Of a DNA stretch of 64,000 nt, positions 58,557 to 64,000 are shown one piece after another. This DNA comes from CAVUFH01 sp963740835 (GTDB lineage: Bacteria > Actinomycetota > Acidimicrobiia > IMCC26256 > PALSA-610): the NCBI GenBank assembly GCA_963740835.1, contig CAVUFH010000002.1, positions 868,001 through 932,000 of the forward strand, written 5' to 3'. How positions within the stretch are numbered: the first letter of the stretch is position 1; the number at the start of each line of letters is the position of its first letter. Position numbers and translations under genes: made by a program. The notes beneath the pieces are model-generated. The model was given only the letters and a program-made list of their open reading frames with translations. It ran no database searches and was not told the origin of the DNA.

Positions 58557-60158
58557 ATGGAGATCGTCGCGGCGTTGTTCGTCGAAGGCATCGAATTCCG
58601 CCAGGTCGACGGGCCGTCGACGCGCATCGACATCACCGGCGCGTTCTTCTCGACCGCCGTCGAGTCGTATCCGGCCGCGATGACGCCGCACCTGGTCGTC
58701 CTCGTGCGATCGCCCTCCGGCAGCGAGGGCAACGGCACGCTCGAGACTGTGTTCGTGCGCGAATCCGGAGAGGAGGTCGGGCGCAACAGCCAGCCGTTCT
58801 TCGTGGAGCCCGGCAAGTTCGGCTACCGCCTCGTGCGCGGTGAGCTCGACTTCGAGGAGCCGGGAACGATCGAAGCGCGCTGCACGATCCTCGAGAGCGG
58901 TTCCGCGGTGACGGTGCCGCTCACCGCGCTCCGCTCGCGTGACCTGCGGCGATCGCGATCGGATTCAAGTCCCCCGGCCTCTCGCGTCGAAGGCGGGAGT
59001 GTGGATCTCGTGAACCGCTACGCGGCCGCGCTCTCCCTGCACCCGACGCCGGTCGAAGCGGTCGGTGAAGTCGCGGGCGAGGTCCTCGAGCGGTTCGAAG
59101 GCGACCGCCCCGATCTCCTCGTGTGCTTCGCGTCGCCGCACCACGTCGGCGCGTTCGAGGACATCGCCCACGGACTTCGCAAGCTGCTCGAGCCCGACGC
59201 GATGATCGGCGCAACCGCCGTCGCGATCGCGGGCGGCGGCCGCGAGATCGAGGACGGCCCTGCGTTGTCGGTGTTCGCCGCGAGCTTCGGCGCCGGTCGC
59301 ATCGACTCGCTCGTCCTCGATGCCCTGCAGACGGACGACGGCTTCGTGATCATGGGCTGGCCCGACGCGGTCGCGCCGCGCGGCACACTGTTGATGCTGG
59401 CGGATCCGTACTCGTTCCCGGTGCCCGAGTTCCTGCGCCTGGTCAACGCGCAGGTGCCCGAGCTCAGGGTGATCGGTGGCCTCGCGTCGGCCGCGGCGGG
59501 CCCGGGCGGCAACCGGCTCGCGGGCGACGACTTCTTCGGCACCAGCGGCGCGGTGGCGGTCCTGCTCTCGGATGACATCCCGGTTCGCTCGGTCGTGTCC
59601 CAGGGCTGCCGGCCGATCGGACAGCCGTACACCGTGACCCGCACCGAGCAGCACCTCCTCTACGAGCTGGGCGGGCAACCCGCGGTGCGCCGGCTGCAGG
59701 ACCTCGTCCTCGCGGCCGACGAGACCGAGCGGGAGTTCATGCGCTCGGGCCTGCACCTCGGTGTCGTCGTCGACGAGCACCGGCTCGAGTTCGGACGGGG
59801 CGATTTCCTCGTGCGCAACGTGCTCGGCGTGGATCAGGACACCGGCGCCGTCGCCGTCGGCGACCGACTGCAGGTGGGCCAGACCGTGCAGTTCCATGTT
59901 CGTGACGCGACCGCCGCCGACGACGACCTCCGCCTGTTGCTCGACCCGGTCGCCGGCGAGGCCGCGCTGCTCTTCACGTGCAACGGGCGCGGGACCCGCT
60001 TCTTCGGCACGGCTGATCACGACGCGGCCGCGGTCGAGGAGCAGCTGGGAGCGGTGCCGCTCGCCGGTGCGTTCTGTGCGGGCGAGCTCGGGCCGATCGG
60101 CGGCCGCAACTTCTTGCACGGCTTCACCGCGAGCCTCGCCGTCTTCGGCGGGGCGTGA
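58557..60158 (+). CDS. fusion of a DUF6941-like domain with FIST N and C sensory domains
   Basis: A 533-residue protein. Residues 1-125 (MEIVAALFVEGIEFRQVDGP to SAVTVPLTALRS) resemble small stand-alone DUF6941-like proteins. An Arg/Ser linker (about 126-148) follows. From LVNRYAAALSLHP (151) to the end are FIST_N (with CFASPHHVGAFEDIAHGL and IGATAVAIAGGGREI) and FIST_C (AFCAGELGPIGGRNFLHGFT). FIST proteins sense small ligands such as amino acids. A GTG at 58999-59020 with a nearby GGGAG could be a separate FIST start, so the two parts may be two genes whose stop was lost to an indel. Confidence 0.8.
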   Translation: MEIVAALFVEGIEFRQVDGPSTRIDITGAFFSTAVESYPAAMTPHLVVLVRSPSGSEGNGTLETVFVRESGEEVGRNSQPFFVEPGKFGYRLVRGELDFEEPGTIEARCTILESGSAVTVPLTALRSRDLRRSRSDSSPPASRVEGGSVDLVNRYAAALSLHPTPVEAVGEVAGEVLERFEGDRPDLLVCFASPHHVGAFEDIAHGLRKLLEPDAMIGATAVAIAGGGREIEDGPALSVFAASFGAGRIDSLVLDALQTDDGFVIMGWPDAVAPRGTLLMLADPYSFPVPEFLRLVNAQVPELRVIGGLASAAAGPGGNRLAGDDFFGTSGAVAVLLSDDIPVRSVVSQGCRPIGQPYTVTRTEQHLLYELGGQPAVRRLQDLVLAADETEREFMRSGLHLGVVVDEHRLEFGRGDFLVRNVLGVDQDTGAVAVGDRLQVGQTVQFHVRDATAADDDLRLLLDPVAGEAALLFTCNGRGTRFFGTADHDAAAVEEQLGAVPLAGAFCAGELGPIGGRNFLHGFTASLAVFGGA

Positions 60159-60208
60159 GTCCGCCTCCGCTCCCGGGTACACCTGCCGTCCGCCGTGGGG
60201 AGGGCGCG

Positions 60209-60214
60209 TAGGCT
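60209..60214 (+). promoter_or_regulatory. promoter -10 for tkt-tal
   Basis: TAGGCT; the transcript would carry a leader of roughly 17-20 nt with a strong GGAGGAGGGG ribosome site before GTG 60238. Confidence 0.45.
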
Positions 60215-60237
60215 GCAATGACCGGAGGAGGGGCGTC

Positions 60238-62229
60238 GTGACGAACGAAGTACTCGAAGAACGCGCCGTCAACGTGGTGCGCGCGCTCGCGATGGACGCG
60301 GTGCAACGCGCGAACTCGGGGCACCCGGGTACGCCGATGGCGCTCGCGCCGTTGGTGGACGTGCTGTTCACGCGGGTCATGAACTACGACGCGACCGACA
60401 TCGACTGGCCGGACCGCGACCGGTTCGTCCTGTCGGCCGGTCACGCGTCGATGCTGGTGTACTCGATGTTGTACCTGTGCGGCTTCGGCCTCGAGCTCGA
60501 GGACCTGCGCCAGTTCCGGCAGTGGGGCTCGAGGACGCCGGGTCACCCCGAGAAGGGTCACACGAAGGGCGTCGAGATCACGACCGGTCCGCTTGGCCAG
60601 GGCATTGGCAACGCGGTCGGCATCGCGCTGGCGGAGCAGCACCTGCGCGCCCGGTTCGGTGCGGAGCTGTGCAACCACCACACGTTCGCCATCTGCAGCG
60701 ACGGCGACTTCATGGAAGGCATCAGCCACGAAGCCGCTTCGTTCGCCGGGCACTACCAGCTCGGGCACCTCGTCGCGGTGTACGACGACAACCACATCAC
60801 CATCGACGGCGTTACCGAGCTGACGTACACCGACAACGTGCCCGAACGCTTCCGGGCCTACGGCTGGGACGTGCGCGAGCTGGGCGAGGTCTCCGAGGAT
60901 CTCGACGCGCTCGAGCGGGCGCTGCGCGAGGGCATGGCCGTCGAGGACCGTCCGACGCTCCTGGTGCTCCGCTCGCACATCGGGTACCCGTCGCCCAAGT
61001 TCCAGGACACGTCGAAGGCGCACGGCGAGCCCCTCGGTGCCGAGGAAGTGGCGAAGGTCAAGGAGATCCTCGGCCTCCCGGCCGACCAGGACTTCTACGT
61101 GCCCGACGACGTGCTCGAGTACTACCGCGCCGCCGGGCGGCGAGGTGTGTCGGTGCGCGCCGGATGGGACGAGCGCCGCCGCGCGGTCGCGGCCACGAAT
61201 CCCGAGCGCGCCGAAGAGTTCGACCTCGCGCTCTCCCAGCGCGGCGTCGCGGGTTGGGAGCAGAAGCTGCCGACGTGGGCGCCGGGCGATGCGCTCGCGA
61301 CCAGGGTCGCTTCTCAAGACGTCTTGAGCGCCATCTTCGAGGTGGTGCCCGGTCTCATCGGCGGCGGCGGCGACCTGACCGGCAACACCGGCACGCTCGT
61401 GAAGGGAGCCGGCATCCTCACGCCCGAGGACTCGAGCGGGCGCGTCATCCACTTCGGCATCCGGGAGCACGGGATGGCGGCGGCCGCGAACGGCCTCGCG
61501 GTGTCCGGTCTGCTCCCGTTCGTCGGCACCTTCTTCGTGTTCAGCGACTACATGCGGCCAGCGGTGCGCCTCGCGGCGATGATGCGCGCCAAGGTCGCGT
61601 TCGTGTGGTCGCACGACTCCGTCGGTCTCGGTGAAGACGGCCCGACCCACCAACCCATCGAGCAGCTCGCCTCGTTGCGCGCGGTGCCCGGCCTCCGCCT
61701 CATTCGGGGCGCGGACGCCAACGAGGTCGCGCAGGCGTGGCGGATCCACATCGACGGCGCCGGACCGACGGCGATCATCCTGACGCGCCAGAAGCTGCCG
61801 GTCCTCGAGGGCACCGCCGAACGCGCGCCCGAGGGCGTGGCGCGCGGCGCGTACGTGCTCGCCGACGAAGACGGCGACGACCCCGACGTGGTGCTGATCG
61901 GTACCGGGTCCGAAGTCTTCGTGTGCCTCGCCGCGCGTGAGCTGCTCGCGGCGCGCGGTCTGGCCGTACGCGTCGTGTCGATGCCCTCCTGGGATCTGTT
62001 CGATGCGCAACCCGCGGAGTACCAGCTCGCGGTGTTGCCACCGGCCGCGCCGACGCTCGCGGTCGAAGCCGCGTCCAGCTTCGGTTGGTCGCGGTGGGCC
62101 GACGATGTCGTCGCGATCGACCGGTTCGGTGAATCCGCGCCGGGTGACGTAGCGCTGGCCGAATTCGGGTACACACCCGAGAACGTCGCAGCGCGCGCAC
62201 TCGCGCTGTTCGGAGAGGACACGCCATGA
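60238..62229 (+). CDS. tkt: transketolase
   Basis: A 663-residue thiamine-diphosphate enzyme that moves two-carbon units between sugar phosphates. RANSGHPGTPMALAPL near the start, the TPP/Mg motif CSDGDFMEGISHEA (about 152-165), GIREHGMAAAANGLA (about 408-422) and HDSVGLGEDGPTHQPIE (about 459-475) are all canonical. Length is usual. GTG 60238 has a strong SD sequence. It overlaps tal by 4 bp, so the non-oxidative pentose phosphate enzymes are coupled. Confidence 0.97.
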   Translation: MTNEVLEERAVNVVRALAMDAVQRANSGHPGTPMALAPLVDVLFTRVMNYDATDIDWPDRDRFVLSAGHASMLVYSMLYLCGFGLELEDLRQFRQWGSRTPGHPEKGHTKGVEITTGPLGQGIGNAVGIALAEQHLRARFGAELCNHHTFAICSDGDFMEGISHEAASFAGHYQLGHLVAVYDDNHITIDGVTELTYTDNVPERFRAYGWDVRELGEVSEDLDALERALREGMAVEDRPTLLVLRSHIGYPSPKFQDTSKAHGEPLGAEEVAKVKEILGLPADQDFYVPDDVLEYYRAAGRRGVSVRAGWDERRRAVAATNPERAEEFDLALSQRGVAGWEQKLPTWAPGDALATRVASQDVLSAIFEVVPGLIGGGGDLTGNTGTLVKGAGILTPEDSSGRVIHFGIREHGMAAAANGLAVSGLLPFVGTFFVFSDYMRPAVRLAAMMRAKVAFVWSHDSVGLGEDGPTHQPIEQLASLRAVPGLRLIRGADANEVAQAWRIHIDGAGPTAIILTRQKLPVLEGTAERAPEGVARGAYVLADEDGDDPDVVLIGTGSEVFVCLAARELLAARGLAVRVVSMPSWDLFDAQPAEYQLAVLPPAAPTLAVEAASSFGWSRWADDVVAIDRFGESAPGDVALAEFGYTPENVAARALALFGEDTP

Positions 62230-63314
62230 CGAGTTCGGTCGCGCGGTTGATCGACTTCGGTCAGAGCCCGTGGAACGACAACCTCACACGTGCGCTCGCG
62301 CGCGGGGGCTACGGGACCTCATGGCCGAGCACGGGATCCGCGGTGTCACGTCGAACCCCACCATCTTCGAGAAGGCGATGGCGACCGGGTCCGACTACGA
62401 CGAGCAGCTGCGCGAAGTCGTCGGCGGCGGCGCGAGCATCGACGCTGCGTACTGGGCCCTCGTCGAACGCGACATCGCCGACGCGGCCGACATCCTGCGC
62501 AAGACGTTCGACGACCTCGGCGGCAACGACGGCTTCGTGTCGATCGAGGTGGACCCTGATCTCGCGCACGACACGGAGGGCACGCTCGCCCAGGCGAAGG
62601 ATTTGTTCGGGCGGCTCGCCCGGCCCAACGTGATGATCAAGATCCCGGCCACTCGAGAAGGCCTGCCCGCGATCACCGACGCGACCGCCGCGGGTCTCAA
62701 CGTCAACATCACGTTGATCTTTGCCCTTGAGCGGTATCAAGAGGTGGTCGAGGCATACTTCGAGGGGCTCGAACAGCGGATCGGGCGCGGCGAGGACGTC
62801 ACCGGCATCTCGTCGGTCGCGTCCTTCTTCGTCAGCCGGGTCGACACCGAGACCGACCGCCGCCTGCCCGAGGGCCACTCCCTGCGGGGGAAGGCCGCGG
62901 TGGCCAACGCCAAGCTCGCGTACGAGGTGTTCCGCGAGCGGTTCTCGGGCCCCCGCTGGGACGATCTCGCGGGTGCCGGCGCCAACCTGCAGCGGCCGCT
63001 GTGGGCGTCGACCTCGACGAAGAACCCCGCCTACTCCCCCACGCTGTACGTGGACCAACTCGTCGGTCGCGACACGGTCAACACGCTCGCGCACGCCTCG
63101 CTCGAAGCGCTTGCGCACGACGACGGGCTCCAGCCCCGACACCGTGCAAGGAGGGCTGGACGAGGCGCGTGCGGTGATCGCCGGGCTGGCCGACGCAGGC
63201 GTCGACTTCGACGACGTCACCGCGACGCTCGAGCGCGAGGGCGTAGCTGCGTTCAGCGCGTCGTACCACGACGCGTTGAGCACGCTCGAGAAGAAAGCGC
63301 GGGAACTGACGTAG
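62226..63314 (+). pseudogene. tal: transaldolase, two compensating 1-bp frameshifts
   Basis: Transaldolase transfers a dihydroxyacetone unit in the pentose phosphate pathway. The first frame gives MTSSVARLIDFGQSPWNDN, the middle frame DLMAEHGIRGVTSNPTIFEKA through the Schiff-base Lys in NVMIKIPATREG, and the last frame SPDTVQGGLDEARAVIAGL to the stop. A G is missing from the run at 62304-62308 and a C is extra in the run at 63134-63137, so total length stays at 363 codons, the normal size. Conservation outside the breaks argues for sequencing errors rather than decay. It is coupled to tkt. Confidence 0.88.
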
Positions 63315-63340
63315 CACGCGCCCGGTCGCTTCCCGTCTGT

Positions 63341-64000
63341 TCACCTGGGCGGTTGTTGCACGATGCGGAAGTGCTCGACGAAATCTGCCGGTTTCGCGTG
63401 CGCGTTGAGACCGCTCGTGTTCGGCATCACGTACACCGGCGTGCCGCCGATGGGTTCGGGTTGCCAGCCGAGCACGGCGTGGCGATCCCACGCGACGCGG
63501 TAGCCGGTGATGCCGACGAAGCACACCGCGCCCGGTCGCAGCCACGTCACGAGATCCGTCAGCCGGTGCCGGCCCGCGCGGTACTCGTCGGACGAGAGCG
63601 CGTCGGCGCGCGGTGTCGGCCGGGCCACGATGTTCGTCATGCCCATACCGTCGTCGCGGAGCGCCGCGAACGTGTCGAGCGGCCGCCGCACCAACCCGGA
63701 CGCGACTGCGGCCGGCCAGAACCGGTTGCCCGGCCGCGCGAATCCGACTCCCGCATCGGCCGAGTAGACGCTGGGGTTCAGGCCGACGATCACGACGCGC
63801 ATGCCCGGGCCGACCGTGTCGGGGAGGAGCCGGGCCCGGGTCGCCTCGACGTCGACCCACTCCGCGCCGTCGTCGGTGCTCGACAGCACGTCGAAACCGG
63901 CCGCCTCGACCAGCGCGCGGAATTCGGCCGTCGTGAAGTGGGAGAACAGGCGGCCGCCGAAGGGATCGTCGGCGGCGGGTGGGAGCTGATCGCAGGTCAC
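63341..64000 (-). CDS. mug: mismatch-specific (G/U, G/T) DNA glycosylase, probably fused to a methyltransferase; 5' end cut
   Basis: From about residue 60 this is a MUG-type uracil glycosylase: MRVVIVGLNPSVYSADAGV (GxNP motif), FARPGNRFWPA, MTNIVARPTPRADAL and VMPNTSGLNAHAKPADF. It excises uracil or thymine from mismatches. The first 55 visible residues (FGGRLFSHFTTAEFRALVEAAG) look like the end of a SAM-dependent methyltransferase. The first codon at 64000 can read GTG but probably is internal, so the gene continues beyond the window. It is convergent with tal. Confidence 0.85.
   Translation of the reverse strand: MTCDQLPPAADDPFGGRLFSHFTTAEFRALVEAAGFDVLSSTDDGAEWVDVEATRARLLPDTVGPGMRVVIVGLNPSVYSADAGVGFARPGNRFWPAAVASGLVRRPLDTFAALRDDGMGMTNIVARPTPRADALSSDEYRAGRHRLTDLVTWLRPGAVCFVGITGYRVAWDRHAVLGWQPEPIGGTPVYVMPNTSGLNAHAKPADFVEHFRIVQQPPR

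Overview
The window is very GC-rich, densely coded DNA from one bacterial chromosome. It carries a complete Pup-proteasome locus (arc, dop, pup, prcB, prcA, pafA, pafB, pafC), a GarA-type FHA protein beside gcvH and Rv1828/Rv1830-like MerR regulators, HelY, a MarP-like CvpA-protease and the DUF4193 and DUF3866 families. This points to Actinomycetota; an uncultured member of the Acidimicrobiia is my best guess (inference). I see no rRNA, tRNA, CRISPR array, prophage or insertion sequence.

Layout. 3-7931 (+): end of a sugar nucleotidyltransferase/mutase-like protein, then gcvH, garA-like, MerR, hpt, bifunctional nuclease, K+ channel, MerR, small nuclease, gcvT and GNAT. 7940-16743: mixed accessory genes on both strands (FAD oxidase, thioesterase, PhyH oxygenase, NTF2-like, secreted beta-helix protein, VOC/AraC pair, DinB, small repeat protein, methyltransferase, NAD(P) oxidoreductase). 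16822-22296 (-): DUF4193, lnt, unknown, GNAT, Nudix and pepF in one tight run. 22444-22837: a 67-bp tandem repeat array. 23238-30476 (-): two-domain ThyX-like gene, lipid-kinase-like gene, helY, tatC, tatA and zinc-ribbon genes. 30610-43697: GDPD (+), then lepB, pafC, pafB, DUF3866, pafA, prcA, prcB, HNH endonuclease, pup, dop, acyltransferase and arc (-). 43902-49643: ferredoxin, marP-like, trmI, ttuA, ttuB, three small membrane or unknown proteins and dacB. 49640-53488 (-): ADP-forming acyl-CoA synthetase and AMP-dependent acyl-CoA ligase. 53544-63314 (+): GH84, GT2 and nagA, then pentapeptide protein, DUF-FIST fusion, transketolase and transaldolase. 63341-64000 (-): mismatch glycosylase, cut by the window edge.

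How the parts work together. The Pup genes form one protein-degradation system: Arc unfolds pupylated proteins into the PrcBA core, PafA ligates Pup, Dop removes it and PafBC is the linked transcriptional regulator pair. ttuB-ttuA-trmI looks like a tRNA T-loop modification module. GH84, GT2 and NagA suggest amino-sugar salvage; tkt and tal form the non-oxidative pentose phosphate branch; gcvH and gcvT bracket a GarA-type regulator.

Two general points. First, many genes are leaderless: a TANNNT -10 box sits 6-8 nt before the start codon, which fixes many starts and reveals bidirectional promoters. Second, ten genes carry 1-bp frameshifts (eleven in all), mostly in short G/C runs and often in conserved proteins. 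I read these mainly as uncorrected sequencing errors, so those genes should be treated as probably intact until the sequence is checked.
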